Below, one piece after another: positions 1 to 13,203 of a DNA stretch of 64,000 bases; position 1 is the stretch's first letter; each line of letters starts with the position of its first letter. A program made the translations under genes and the position numbers. The DNA comes from Blasia pusilla (taxonomy: Eukaryota; Marchantiophyta; Marchantiopsida; Blasiales), in contig CM114271.1 in NCBI GenBank assembly GCA_050084515.1, positions 52,328,001 through 52,392,000 on the forward strand, given 5' to 3'. The notes beneath the pieces were generated by a model. That model saw only the letters and a program-made list of their open reading frames with translations. It made no database searches and had not been told where the DNA came from.

Positions 1-804
1 TCTTTCATCTAGTCCACGAATCCGTGAAGGTTCACGGAAAGGGCATTTCAGAGCCCTGATCACAAAAGCAAAAGAAAACTCCATAAAAGTGTCGAAGGGG
101 AGTCTTCCCATCTCATATCCATACATTTGGGTTCTCAACCGTCTGCCACTATGGCAAAGCAATTTGAGATTTATTTGGTGTCAATATTCATGACAGTCAT
201 CCAGTCATTGATTCCGGTGTGGCTCCATTCTCCTTTCATAGTGGAAGTGCTCTCTCTACAACAGATACATTTGGCGCACCGCGCTCCTGCTGCGAAGCCG
301 ATACATTCACAGGCGCCATCAAGTGAAGCTTCAAACTGAGTTGGGACGTCCTGAACTTAACTACATCCAACGTCGCAGAAGGAGTTCAATTCCATGGCAC
401 AGGACTTAACGATAAATTTTATTCCGGATATTTGCTCAGCAGCGCACCGTTGAGTGCTGCGTTTTATCTCGGATACGAATTCGATAACCAATTTTCAGAG
501 TTCATCATAAAACAACGCATGTGCCCCACAGTATTATGATCAAATGACGAGAACGAAGTAGACAATGGACATTTCAGGAAGAATCTAGAAGTCATAGATG
601 CGCGTTTCGCTGGAACACCATCAGGGGAATATACAGGTTTAGGGTGTAGAGGTCCAGGGGAATGTACAGCTTACAGATAGAAGCTGATTCTATGTGTATG
701 TCGAGTCGCTCCTTGGATCTACACCGTCTAATCACAGCTGAATTCATTATGTGTAGACAAGTTGGCTCCTAAGTTAGGATTGTTCGTTCATACCCAGCCA
801 GTGT
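1..804. other. no gene recognised
   Basis: Short open frames occur on both strands, but none shows a recognisable domain and none is long. The stretch lies downstream of the EXORDIUM-like pseudogene on the minus strand and may be its old 3' flank. Confidence 0.5.
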
Positions 805-1660
805 CGACAGCCGCATTTGAGAACCGCAGAGCCCCACGAGGCAGGAATTGTCAGTCGTTTGATCCATATGCATTTAAGCTTACGCTTATACCAGTTGTGG
901 GACCGACTGAAAGTCGACTTTGATAGCCCGATTACGCTTCTTCCCCGTAAATCCTTTTGCAGGCTGTTGCCGCTTCAAGTGGTGCGGCGCCACCAGCAGA
1001 AGCCACTGTTGAACGGATTGGTGGTGGCAACGTGAGCATCGCTGCCATGTCGAGTAATTACCGTGCATTGCAAAGCCTCCGTTGGAAGCAGGCAGGGTAC
1101 CTATCCACGGCCCATACCGTGCCCCGGCAAAGGACCAACCACATTTCAGGGTACTGCTGACCGACATCGCCCACCCAAACGCAGAGCAATTGGTTGCCGT
1201 TTCTGGAAGCCTCTGGACCAGTAGAGGAGTGCGAAGTGTATTAGTTCATGCCGGAGCCCTGCACCTAGACATCTTCGGCTGTGATGGCTAGAAAAGGTGG
1301 GTTCGAATTGACCAGGAGTGAGCTGACGACGCTCAAGGTCATTTCTTCGATATTGGCGCGGGTCCCTTGCATTCCGAATAGACATTGTCCATCAATTCTC
1401 CTTCCACCTTCGCCGAAATGGTCACTGAACTACTATCTCTGTACACCTCGATGGGTGCCCGCCACCTGCCCACTGGGACATTCGAGTGAACTTCGGACTA
1501 AAAGCAGCTGAAGAAATCGCTGGAAACGTCCCGAAAAAGAATCCATGTATACGCCGTTCCAAGCGATGTAAACTCCACAGCCATACGGGACAGGGGAAAT
1601 CGTGGTATGTGAAATGGCGGTTGCTGCTTCCACGAATCTCCATCCATTTCTCACCTCCTG
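805..1660 (-). pseudogene. EXORDIUM/PHI-1-like pseudogene 1
   Basis: Read on the minus strand, this is a badly decayed copy of the PHI-1/EXORDIUM family, which is intact at 31369-32388 and 35753-36754. Matching blocks come in the right order but in different frames. A VYI-W-G-like block lies near 1560-1600. A region like the family's S-VYSKGKSL and ITAEDV segment lies at 1250-1400. WSFAGARYGP, matching WPFA-EYGP, is near 1110-1150. Then come TNPFNSG and EAATAC near 970-1030, and LKC near the 3' end at about 815. Frameshifts and stops separate the blocks, so no full-length protein is possible. The N-terminal signal region was not found. Limits are approximate. A diverged paralogue is excluded by the number of breaks. 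Confidence 0.72.
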
Positions 1661-2900
1661 AAATGGTGGGGGAATTCAGGTGTGCACTCGGGCGAAAGTT
1701 GCCAATCACCAGCCCACCGTTACCTTGGATCCAAGATCACTCCGGAGTCCGAACTGCCATCGACTTCGATCCCCGACTCTGCTGCATTCAATTCGAGTAC
1801 CTGCTTGTAGATGGATTCGTGAACTCTCCAGCAAGAATGGTAGGGATTCCTCCCCAACAACAGCCAATGTGGTGTACACAGCAAGGATCCGTCAATTAGC
1901 GTTGCGGACAGAGGGATGGATGAATAACTACAGAGTCCACGGAAAACGGAGAGGGAAGTCGATGGACGTCGCAGTTCAGAGTCCAACGCGCCGATGCATT
2001 CGGCGACGACACGCGGTGCTTTCCGTCACATTATAGCTAATCTCCGTTTATCGACGCGTTTTAAGATCAATAAGATAATCCATCAGCAAATATACCGGTG
2101 GGACGTTTTTACCGGCCAGGTCAAGTAGTCGTGACATTCTTCTTTTGGGTGCTAGTAGACTATTAACTAAGGAAGGGGGTTTGTATAAGTAAGGAATTAA
2201 AAAGCCTAAGTCTTTAAGAAGTGAAGCATCTCACTCCAATAGAATCTAAGTAGACACTTTCCTTGTAGTACTTTGTGTGTTTTTGGTATGCGGGTTTTAG
2301 TGGGCCCTCTATAAAGGTAATTTTGTTATTTTAACATTTGGGGTTCTATTGCTTCCAAAAAACTTCAAGAAATATTTTATTTATGATTGGAGTTTGACTT
2401 GTATCCACATAAGAGGCAATGAGTGAGATGAGATAAGGGGATAAAGCGAGAAAGGAACTCTTGAGCCATAAACCATACTTGATAATGACTACATTATTGT
2501 GAAGTGTCCACGAGTTGTATCCATTCTACCATCCAAACTATTTTTTTGCAGTCTATGGAACCGTGAAAACAACATTGATTTAGACACCTCAACTTTAAAA
2601 GATGAAAGAATTTGAAGCCAAACAAAATCCAGTCAGGTGTATCCACCCATATGTATGGTTGAGTTATTATCGGTGCATTGCACAATCATCCTAGCTAGTT
2701 TATTTTAAGGTAAAATATATTTGGCCTTTCCAATTATTTTTACAATATACTATAGTAAGAATACTTGAAACATTACGCTTACTAGAATACCATGATGTTT
2801 CAAGTTGGGCCAACAATAATGTAAGTGAGAAGAAAATTTATTTTTTTGGTAATATGTCAACTAAAGAGGCTTTTTTAAATGAGAAGACATCCTCCCCTTA
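1661..2900. other. no gene recognised; becomes AT-rich
   Basis: About 1,660-2,040 is of mixed composition and may be upstream sequence of the minus-strand pseudogene. From about 2,040 onward the sequence turns AT-rich with no supported coding region. Confidence 0.45.
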
Positions 2901-2908
2901 ACATCACA

Positions 2909-2935
2909 CTAGTAAGGTGCACATGTGATGCACAA
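2909..2935 (-). mobile_element. Helitron-like 3' end
   Basis: On the minus strand a short hairpin (GTGCA...TGCAC arms) is followed a few bases later by CTAG and then T. This is the arrangement of Helitron 3' termini. The matching 5' end was not located, so this is only a candidate terminus. Confidence 0.3.
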
Positions 2936-3249
2936 CATACAATTTTTATTGCAAAGTAGAATAGTATAAATCAAATTCTTTTGAAGGACACAATTGTCCT
3001 CTCTTACGTGATGAAAATCTTTTTAAAATTGTATGATTTTATTTCACATAAGAAATCTCCTTGTTCACAACATGTTGAGTGTAATCATTTTCATTTGCAA
3101 TGGATGAGTTTCACTTCCCTTCCAAGCACAATATCCATTGGACTCCTTTATCCTATTTTACATAATGCCTCATACAATTAACCATTGAAAATATTGGTAT
3201 AGGCAAGTAAATTTCAACCTTCCTAAAGTTTAACCTTGTAACCTATGAA

Positions 3250-3858
3250 TAATTGTGTGCCACATGCACATACACATCGCTACACAATCCACATCGTTGA
3301 TCACATCTACATAAAAACATCACCCATCTATCCAAAACATAGATAGATGCGTACACTTGCAAAAATACAATCACGCATATAAATCAACACCATGCAATAA
3401 AATAAAGTAAAAATGGATCACATGGTCAAATCCACTCAAAAATCTACAACCACATCCACCCTCTACCATAAGCAAATCGAGACTCTAGCACTCAAGCTCC
3501 TTACAAAGCCTAAAAATCCGAATGTTCCAAAGGCTCAATATGAGAATAGGTCTAGTGAAAGCCATCCCTCTCACCTATATACCTTTGGGAAAAGTCAAAG
3601 GGCTCTTTCCCAAAAAGTAGCCCAAAATCAAAAACTAGTATACACAAGTTACCAAGTGATACCTGACTCGTCAACGTGTTACCTAGTGCAAAATAGAAAA
3701 AGAGAGTTTTTCCTAATGAACGATTCTGACACAACACATTTATTGCCAAACTCATTTGACATCTTAGGATAAAGTTATGTTCAAAAAACCCGTTGGTTGA
3801 GCCTAGCTCTCTACATGGTCAACATAGCAGAATTCTACTTGTCGCTTAATTAAGACAT
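3250..3858 (-). mobile_element. solo LTR of the gypsy family, degenerate
   Basis: On the minus strand this begins TGTCATGTCT at 3858 and ends near 3250 with a CGCTACACA-type block. It aligns block by block with the LTR at 53298-53913: the AAAGCCATC stem region, the GGGCTCTTTCCC region and the CATCCACCCTCTACCATAAG block. No internal element sequence adjoins it, so it is most simply a solo LTR. No clear target duplication was found, in keeping with age. Confidence 0.7.
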
Positions 3859-4487
3859 GACAATGATTTCAAAATATAACAGAACATATCATTCATGTAG
3901 GTTTTTTACACTTCCTCCATGTAATTGCACAAATGTATCATGAAAATCAACACACTTAATTCTATCACACAAAAAAATTGCTACAATTTTAGAAGCCAAT
4001 AAATAATAAGTTGGAATATTTTGTCTCAAGACTATATTTTCTTGCCTTAAGTTTAAGATATGATAATTAGATCCACTTGCCTCATTTGCAATGTGAAAAA
4101 TTATTATCACATAGGAATATAACATATCTTTTAGCCCTCTTAAGATCTCATGTTGTAGATCATGAGACAGAACCCTTTCTCACTACTCTAACTCATTCTC
4201 AATATCATGAATATAGATTTGGACATTATGGATAATCATCTTCCTCTAGATGTTATGCTCCAATAGTATGATAGATCCCATTTTGATCCTTAAAATATTT
4301 GACAGCACCAATTTTTCATGCACCTATTCCCTTGAACCTCCATCTTGTGCAAGTCATCCTCTCCTTACTAATCTATACCCAAACACACTTATATTAGCCA
4401 CGATATGGATCAACTAGCCTTGCATCCTCGTAGTCTTGGTCTCCACCCTCAAGCCACCCTTCCAACTCATGAGATTTAGATTGTCGT
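3859..4487. other. AT-rich spacer, nothing recognised
   Basis: AT-rich sequence between two LTR remnants, with no open frame that resembles a known family. Confidence 0.5.
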
Positions 4488-5450
4488 GCGCATACATATC
4501 GCTACACAACCCACATCGCCAGTCACATCTACACACCACACAACACTTATCTTCCCTAACATACGTGTAGATCCACACATAAATGAAACATACTCATACA
4601 TATACACTGGGACCCCACAAAAAAATCAAGAGTAGTAAAAACCGCTCACCCAGCCTAAAACTCCACTCATGAATCTACATCGGCATATCAAACCACATCC
4701 ACCCTCTATTATAAGGGAATTCGGACGCTCGCACCCTAACTCCTACACATCCACACACATCTATGCAAGAGAGACGCTCCTAAGGCTCAATATGAGAAAG
4801 ATGGCTTGAGAAAGTCATCTCTCTCACTCTTGTACACTTGGAAAGAACTAAAAGGCTCTTTCCCTAAAAATAGCCCTACCAATGGTAACCTGTGTGCACA
4901 GGTTACCGGATGACCATTGACTGGGCCAATGGGTCACATGCCGGACTAAAACCACAATAGGAAAATCGCCATAAATGACGTTCCTAGCACAACACACCTA
5001 TTACCAACCTCATCCGACATCTCGAGACAAAGTTATACCCAAACATCCCGCCAACTCTCTATGTAGTCGGCGCAATATAACTCTACCTACGACAAACTAA
5101 GATGTGACAGACGTTGTGCGCATACACATCGCTATACAACCCACATCATTGGTTACATCTACACACCACACAACACCAATCTTCCCCAAAATATGGATAG
5201 ATCCACACATAAATGAAACATACTCACGCATATACACTAGGACCCCACAACCGCCCCCCTAGCTGGCTGTTGGGTCCCCCTAACTCCAGATAGCACATAC
5301 ATGTCCCCGACATGATCTCCTATCCTATACATATCTAGCACCATCGGTGCCGCCATATCCACAACACTGCCACATTGCAACAATCCACCGTGTTGATCTC
5401 TCCAAAGAGATCCCAACATAGGCACAACTCCACGCGATAATAGGTAGGAT
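4488..5450 (-). mobile_element. gypsy 3' LTR plus end of internal region, truncated
   Basis: On the minus strand the order is: end of the internal region (decayed PHD-finger stretch, about 5270-5450), a purine tract near 5252-5266, a 140-bp block (about 5113-5250), then the LTR from TGTCACATCT at about 5112 down to 4488. The 140-bp block recurs at the LTR's own 3' end, exactly as at 53157-53913 in the plus-strand element. The U3 part holds a perfect palindrome at 4884-4907. The internal part is lost or unrecognisable beyond about 5450. Faint similarity to the integrase tail may continue to about 5560. Confidence 0.75.
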
Positions 5451-6078
5451 GCACTATATTATGAATCAGTGAGTGTCTACATTGAAACCTGTACACGTAT
5501 GGTAGTGACAACATGAGATTTGTTAATGAGAAGTAATGACAAATACATCTTGAACCTGTTTAATTGAAATCTGGGAAGCATTGGCTCCGAGTGGCATTCG
5601 ACAAGACTAGTCTCACTCTTTTCTCCAGTGATCAATCCTCCTTTCCCTCTTTCTGATTCTTCTGATGAGTTTGACACATTACTTCAATTCTATGTCTTTG
5701 TTTGGAAAGTGGATCTTTCTTCATGATGAAGTGTACATATCAGAGGATTGAGTCATTATCTAAAATTGGGTGTGTTACATTTGTCATTCAGGAATGTCAT
5801 TGCAAGCGTTGGACCACATCCGTGAGGATTGTTAGTGACGATTGAAATCCCCATCGAGATCAGTCCCAGGTTACGTATATGTGTGTTATCATACTTCTCT
5901 TGACTACATGTGGTTATCATTCATCTAAAATTCAAGCTTGTCGAGCCGTGGTTTATGGAATTCTTTATTGAGGCAAGATGTCATGGTTTTGGATGTGTTT
6001 GGAATGTTTTAGTTCACATTTTGCGGGAATTCACTTCCAAACCCCTTAGAATGGATTTGAACCACCCAGCTAGAGTAA

Positions 6079-9000
6079 AAGCACACGAAGTGTGCCTTTA
6101 CTAGAGTGTGGCGGCGGGAAAGCATACGAGCTAGTGTACAGGGCTGTAAGAGGTTGCGGTGTCCGTGCAATGTTTGTAAGGGTGGGTCTACGTTGTCCAT
6201 CGGCAAGGTGGAAGCACATTTGAGAAAAAATGGATGCTCGGCGCTTTGTCGAGTGCCGAAATCTAGGGATGGATGGGACTCTTCAAATGAGGAGTGGCTT
6301 ATGGATGATCTTGCTGAAAAAAGAAGCCAAGAGGATAAGACAATGGAGTCAACCCCCACCTTCCATGTGGATGGAAGGGATAGATCTTCCATGGCAGATA
6401 TAGACAAGCACATTGACGTTCATAAAATGCTCAATGATATTTTCCAGAAATACGACCATATACATGAGGATGAAGCTGAAGAGATGTCCCTCCCATCTGA
6501 TGAATTACCACAACCGGGAATGTCAAACAAAGAACCAATATTCAATCATGGAGATGAATATGAGGAGCTTGCTGAAGCTTTCAAACCCTTGTTCCCTACA
6601 GCAAAAACATCTGTTTTGGCTTTTGTCATGTTACTATTCAACATTCAGACCACCCATGGCGTCCCAAATGTAGCTATTGACGAAATTTTGAAACTCCTTT
6701 GTAAGTTGGTCCTACCAACAGGGAACTTGACGCCATTGAGTTATTATGTAGCAAAAAAGCTCATTGGTAAACTAGGCTTGAGTTACAACAGTATCCATGC
6801 CTGTCCGGCTGGATTTGTTTTATTCCGGGGTGATTTGGCTGAAGCTGAGATTTGTCCATTATGTGGGAAACCAAGGTTCCGGAAAGTGGGCAGAACGTTG
6901 GTACCATGTAAGGTACTAAGGCATTTTTCCTGTTATACCTCGGATGAGGCGTATGTTTAGATGCAGGACGTTGTCTGAATTGTTGACTTGGTCCCCCTTG
7001 AACCACAGCAAGGATGGCTTAGTAAGGCATATAGCTGATTGCAAGGCATGGCGCCACATGGACAACTTATATCCAGACTTTGCCAAGGAGAAGAGGAATT
7101 GCAGGTTTGGGCTAGCTTTGGACGGAGTGAATCCATTTTCAGACAAGTCGAGTTCGTGGTCAACATGGCCCGTGCTCCTTGTTAATTATAACTTGCCTCC
7201 CTGGCTCCAGACAAAAAAATTCTTTGTGATGCTCTCTTTGATCATACCAAGAAAGGAGAGTGTAAATGGGAAAAACATAGACATATACTTGCTTCCTCTA
7301 GTAGAAGAGTTCCAGGAAATGTGGAAAGGGGTTCAATTTCATGACGTTTGGAAGGTAGGCGGAAGTTGGAACTTCATGTTTAGGGCTACCTTACTATGGA
7401 CCATAAATGATTACCCGGCATACGGAACTGTCGCACGGCAGAGCCACGATGGAAAACTAGGGTGTACTATATGCGGGCCTTGAGTGGATTCTGATTTTTC
7501 AAAGTCTTGTGGCAAGCCCATATATGGTTGTCATCGTCGATATCTCCCATTGAGCCATCCATGGAGGACCCATAGGTATGGATCTCATTTCAACGGGAGT
7601 ATTGAACTCACACCACGCGTGCCTAGACTACTTTCTGGAGAGATTATTGGATGGGCAAATGAAAAACATACATATGATCAGAGTGGGGATCGAGAATATG
7701 GCCCCACTGATCCCTACAAGAGAACAGGGGCGAAAAGGCTGAGTATACTATATTCGTTGCCTTATTGGGCAGTATCCTGCTTCCTCTCTATATTATCTAT
7801 TTTATGTGTTATGAAATAGTGGTTATAGAGGATGATAGCTTTTGTTTGATTTGATTGTGGATATTAGCTATTATGTTCAATTCGTGAGATGTCCATGCTT
7901 CCTTGACGATACAATCAGAATTTGCTTATACGTCATACGTTAGATGTAATGCACGTTGAGAAGAATATCGTTGAGAATCTAGTGAAGACTTTATTTGGAG
8001 TGAAAGATACTGTGAAAGTAAGGAGAGATTTGGAGGCCCGTGGGATTCGATCCCATTTGTGGTTGCAACCCCATCCTAGTAGACCCCAAGTTTTGCTTAA
8101 ACTAGTTTCCGATTATTGTCTTTCTCCCCATGACTTGAATACTTTCCTTTCAAGGATTCAGAACTTGAAGGTGCCATCTGGATATTGTGGAGAACTCTCC
8201 AAGCATGTGGTTAATCGAAAATTGGGCAATATGAAATCACATGATTACCATGTCTTCATTCAGCAAGTCCTTCCTTATTGCATCCGTGGTCTTCTGAAGG
8301 ACCATGTGAGAATGGTGATTATTAGATTATCCGGAATTTTTAGAATGGTGTGTACAAAGGTATATGATCTAGCTTTATTCGACAAACTCCTTGAAGAGAC
8401 TGCCATAACCCTTGGTCTCTTTGAAATGCATTTCCCTCCATCTTTCTTCGACGTGATGACACATTTGTTCATTCATGTTGTAGAAGAATTGGACATGTGT
8501 GGGCCAGTAGCATGTCGGTGGATGTATCCAATGGAGCGGTATATGGGGTACATGAAGAAATATGTACGGTCTAAAACTAGGCGAGAGGGGTGTATGGCAG
8601 AAGGGTATGTGAAGGACGAGGCATTAGGGTTTGTGATAGAGTATATGAAAAGGTTTGAAGACGTGCAGACGCGAGTGTGGGATGATGGGGAGGAAGAGGG
8701 AGTCGTTGCTGAGGAGCTAGAAGGTGCGGGCACTCCTGTTCGACTTTCGCGAGAAAGGATCAACTTAGCACATCATTATGTGTTGCATAATACAGAGGTC
8801 ATGGTTGATTGGCAAAGGTAAAACTCTCCAATATATGCTTTTCAAGGTTATAGTTATGTTAATTATGATTCAGACTCTCAAATTGTGTATATTATTTTGG
8901 TATTGATACATTAAATACAAAAGAATGTACTAATCCCATTAACGTTGTTATTGAACAGGAAATATCAGTCATGTTCAAGAGACATTCCTTTTGAAAAGTG

Positions 9001-9577
9001 GATACGCCCTGCCATCACACAAGATGCAATTGACAACTCAAAAGATCCTGATGCTCACTTACTATCATTAGCTATACCTCCTAATAGTAGGGCATTGTCA
9101 TTCAAGAGTATGAAAGCCTACGGAAACCACTACAGGGTAGAAGGGCCAAGTGGTGCGACACCCTTCTCTGCTTATGATAGTGGAATAGGTGCAGTATTTG
9201 TTGATGAAAAAAGTTCCAACCAGAATTGTTTATATTCGTATGTTGGGGTGTTGGTTGATATTCTCTTACTTGATTATGGGATTGTAGAACAACCCATAAT
9301 ACTAATGCGAGGGCGGTGGGTTAAAGCAGATTGGGATTCAAGAGTAGGATCCATGAAATTGGATAAGGAGGGTTTTCTGTTGGCCAACTTGAGGTCATGC
9401 GAGCCATTAGATCACCAGCCATTTGTTTTCCCATCACAAGTGCAACAAGTGTTTTATGGAGATGCCGATGAGGGTGGAGGATGGAAAGTGGTAATGAGGA
9501 AGGAAGTGCCAATAATCCATGTATGCGATATGATAGAAGACGTTGATTCAGACTCTAATAACTCGGAATCAGATTAG
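6079..9577 (+). pseudogene. CACTA TNP2-like transposase, broken
   Basis: This is the first gene of an En/Spm (CACTA) element. Domains in order: an N-terminal Transpos_assoc-like CPC-x2-C zinc motif (about 6150-6240); the TNP2/Transposase_21 catalytic region (about 6560-7770, including CPLCGKPRFRK, FGLALDGVNPF, WTINDYPAYG and the HTLDVMHVEKN segment just after 7919); a DUF4218-like region (about 8300-8640, including WMYPMERYMGYMKKYVR); and a DUF4216-like region (about 9200-9500, ending QVFYGD). Introns at 7772-7918 and 8818-8958 have GT-AG ends and keep frame. Two lesions kill it: one extra base in a T-run near 6920 and an in-frame TGA at 7481. The true N-terminus is not visible. The open frame starts after a stop at 6076 and has no early ATG, so an upstream exon is likely. 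Confidence 0.88.
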
Positions 9578-9804
9578 ATAAATTCATAGTTGTATCTTTG
9601 GTACTCACCATTATATTTTTTTTGGTATGATTCAAATAATTGACTTTTGTTACGAGGATGTAAGTGAATTCTGGTGTTGTTGGGCATAATGGGTGAAATT
9701 TTATGGCAACAAGTAGAACTCTCAAATTGTCGTCAAGTTAGGTGTTATTCTTGCTAACTTGTCGTCTATAGAGGGAGGCAGGTGCTTGGAATGGTGTACT
9801 TGAT

Positions 9805-12800
9805 ATGACTGATGAGAACGTGAAATCCAATCAGAGTTCATCTTGGGATGGTGTAGATAATGTTCAACAAAGTTCTAATCCATACGAAGAAGAAAGGAAT
9901 CGAAGAGTGAGAGAGAGAAAGGCCAAAGAGGCAAAGTTGTTTGGTGGGTTGAAGGATTGGTAAGTATGATCTTGGATAACCTTTATCTTTTGCTTTATTT
10001 GGTCAAGTGTATCATGTTCATATAGTGGTCGTACATTAGAAAATATGACAAAATTTGTGTGATGATATTTGAAGGTTTGTTGCTCCAAGGCTTGTGAAGG
10101 ATCGCAAGCCTTTGCCATTTTGGAATCCTTCTCTTCCACAAAGACGTTGCTTACGGTTGGAGGAGAAGGTCACTAACCAAAGTGTAACCCTTGAGGAGAC
10201 TCGAAAAGATTGTTCAGATAGTGATTCCAAAGACCCCTATTATAATCCACTCCTTGAGATGGACTTCTTGGGGGCTAAAGAGGATGACGACTTGTGGCTG
10301 GAGGATGGGAGGGTACTTTCTCTTCACATCTTGTTGTTTTGTTACTCTCTTCACATTTCAGAATTATGAATATTGTGTTAACTTACAATGAGATGTTTGT
10401 TTTGAATAGGCTCAAGCAAAGGAGCGTCCAGTCAAACCACCCAAACAGGGAAGTGTAGGAAATTCCATCAATACAAACGATGCGGTAATGTAATTGTAGT
10501 CATGGAGCAATATTCAACTATCTCTTTATGTATGATTGGTATGTAATAAACTGAGGGGTAGAAATGTGTCATTATTTCTTCACTAATCTTTATTCATCAA
10601 ATGCTCTCTATTATAGTTTACTAACAAATTTACTTACATGTGTAGCCCATGGACGAAACTCCATCACAACCCATAATGCCTTCGCAAGCATATCCCTCTC
10701 CTCCACCCCCATGGGCACAAAGCCAGATGTCGTGGTGGGTACCTATGATGATGCAATCATCGATGGATTATGGAAGTCAATTTCAACCACCATGGACCAA
10801 TGGAGCTCAATCATCCATGACCATCCATCCCCGTGGGTAAGTAGGCTTACTATTCTGCCCTTTCTTCGTTTTGCACAAGGGAATTCAATTACTTGGAAGT
10901 CTAACTAGCTAGTTGTATTTCTTTTGTGGACACAAGGCACTACCGTAGTAGGTCTCAATCTTGCGCAACACCAAGCCCATCAGAAAATTTGACCCCGCAA
11001 GCAGGTGCATCTACAGGTAACTTCTCACTTGGTTCTGAGTTTGCAAATTTATATTGAACAGGTTGTTGTATTCTTGCACGCAATGACCTCAATTATAGAG
11101 TGATAAAAATGCGGTACTTTCCAGACCTATGTTCATGTGGCTACTCAATTCTTGAGTCTCTGTTTGGAAGTTATTAAAAATGATATGATATGATACTAAA
11201 TTTATGCCTAGAGAAATTGATTTTATAGTTTACATATTTCTAGGTCATTTATTTGTTTAAAGATGATATGATTTGCTCTCTTTTATAATCTTTGGCCCAA
11301 CCTTTTCGACATTTGAGAATTGGAATGGTGGTATATTTGTAGGAGAACGGCAGAGTCGCACAAAGCATAATTTGTGGACTCATGATGTGGCCATTAGGAA
11401 GGAGCAGAACTTAAAACCTAGATGTGAGCTCATGCCAAATGGTATTCTGTCGCCTAGAGTTCCAAGTTATGAGCCTTGGCTAAATGAATTGAAGGTATGG
11501 GTGATGAGGTACTTGGACTTATCATGCATTGAGATCAGTAAACAGAATTCAATCATCATGTCTGTTGTTTATAATCACATCCTTGAGGCATACACATATG
11601 TGGGTGCATCATCTCTTTCACTTGATTTCATGAAGAAAAAAATAGCACAACTATTGAAAACTGAGCGATCCAATGTCAAGAACTATTGGACATTACACGG
11701 GGCTCATCGCTCAGTCCTGTGTCAACCTGATACCGAAGAGGAGTCATGGAATCGATTAGTAGATTATTGGCTCTCCGAGGAGAGCAAAATGAAGGCAAAA
11801 AAGATGGCTCGAGCAAGGGCCAAGGTCCAAACTTTAAATTTCTCCGGCCGTGCAGGTTTAGATGGACTTGATGTAAGTCATCTTGGCATTCCCTAGTTTT
11901 CTTGCTAAAGTTACATAATGGTAGAAAACCCCCATTATTATTTCATTTCCCTATTTGCATTGAACCCTTTCACATGCATGAAATTAATAATCTATGTATT
12001 TAAGGAGCATGTGCAAGTGCAGCAATGTACCTCAAAGGAGTCCTTGGGCACGGGGCTAGAATCTATGGAGAGAGACGCGTTGCCTAAACAACCAGGTTTC
12101 ACACAATTGAGTTCATCGGTAAATGTAAATACATAAATCTTGTCTTATCCGTTGGCTTGACATGACTAGTATCATGACCTTCATCTGATTGGGTCATGGA
12201 GTTAGTATCATATCCTTAATCAGGTTGGATTCTTGAGTTAGTATCGTGGTTGTATCTCGTTGTATAATTGCAAAACCATTATTTTTTTTAGCTAATTGAT
12301 CGTTGGATTATATATGCAGAGTGTGGAATCCAAAGTCACTATTCAATTGGAAGAAGTGGAAAAGAAGTGGAGCGCAGATTTGGATGATGTGAAGTTGCAG
12401 ATGGAACGGCAGAACAAAGCATTAAGTGTATTCATGGAAATGGTGTCCAAGCTTACTTCAAAGGATGTGTCTTCAACACCACACCAGATTTCTAGTTCCC
12501 CCCCGTCCAATTCTCAACCATATGCAACAAGGGATGAGAAGCTCACATCAGGTAGCCCATTCTCATTCATCCGCCCTCGATTTTCAATGGTTATAACTAC
12601 TTATCCTTTTCAGCATGAGTATTTCAAAACTGACTTTCTTTGTTTTGAGTAACTTACAATCATTGTTGAACCTATACCAACGTCTAAAGCCGGACAATTA
12701 GGGAAGAGGAAGATCTCCACACAAAAAGAGGCAACGGCAACTACACAATCTGGTAGTGTAAATCTCACTCCTTAGATTAGCTTAGATTAGCTTCACTAGA

Positions 12801-13203
12801 TGTAAGGTCTTCTAATATAATTACTTGTTGAAGTGAAAAATCTGGTTTTACAATTCATTTCTCAATACTTGGGTTGTTTGTAGAAGTTCCAGAACAGAGC
12901 AACAAAGGGAGAAGTTCCACTGAAAGTGCAAATGGTGATACTCGAATCACTCGTAAGTATGTCATCCTTGGCATAATGAATTTGTCTTTGGTGTAGTTTT
13001 CAACTTATCCAAAAAACAATAGTTATTTCTTCCTTCAACGTTCAATGAACTTTGGCGTGCATAATGTGCAGAAAACCTGAGTATGGACAGCCAAGCCAAA
13101 TCATCACCAGCCAAAAGACAGAAGTCTAAGCTACAATCTGATGGTTTGAATGAGCAGGAAAGTGAAATCAGATCAGGCTCGTCTAAGAAAAGAACCTACC
13201 TCT
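9805..13203 (+). CDS. TNPA-like protein (Transposase_24, Ptta/En/Spm), multi-exon
   Basis: This is the second gene of the CACTA element. The ATG at 9805 opens a basic, charged exon that ends at a GTAAGT near 9960. Further exons can be read near 10075-10312, 10410-10484 and 10646-10836 (a proline/methionine-rich segment), then near 10940-11010, about 11343-11878, 12003-12120, 12320-12560, 12690-12750, 12885-12953 and 13080-13203. The largest of these carries the Transposase_24 signature, with NVKNYWTLHG and EESWNRLVDYWLSEE. The 12.3-kb exon looks like a coiled coil. The last exon is lysine/serine-rich with a KRQK nuclear-signal-like run. TNPA-type proteins bind subterminal repeats and help TNP2. 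The stop at about 13203 lies at or beyond the junction with gypsy sequence, so the native C-terminus is probably lost. Exon limits are by eye. Confidence 0.72.

Noticed and set aside
1486-2036. plus-strand proteins over pseudogene 1
   Set aside because: The plus-strand frames are antisense to a recognisable EXORDIUM-like remnant and have no independent support.
5452-5456. CACTA as the 5' terminus of the CACTA element
   Set aside because: The pentamer occurs by chance often, it lies at the edge of gypsy-derived sequence, and no matching inverted TAGTG end was found at the other side.
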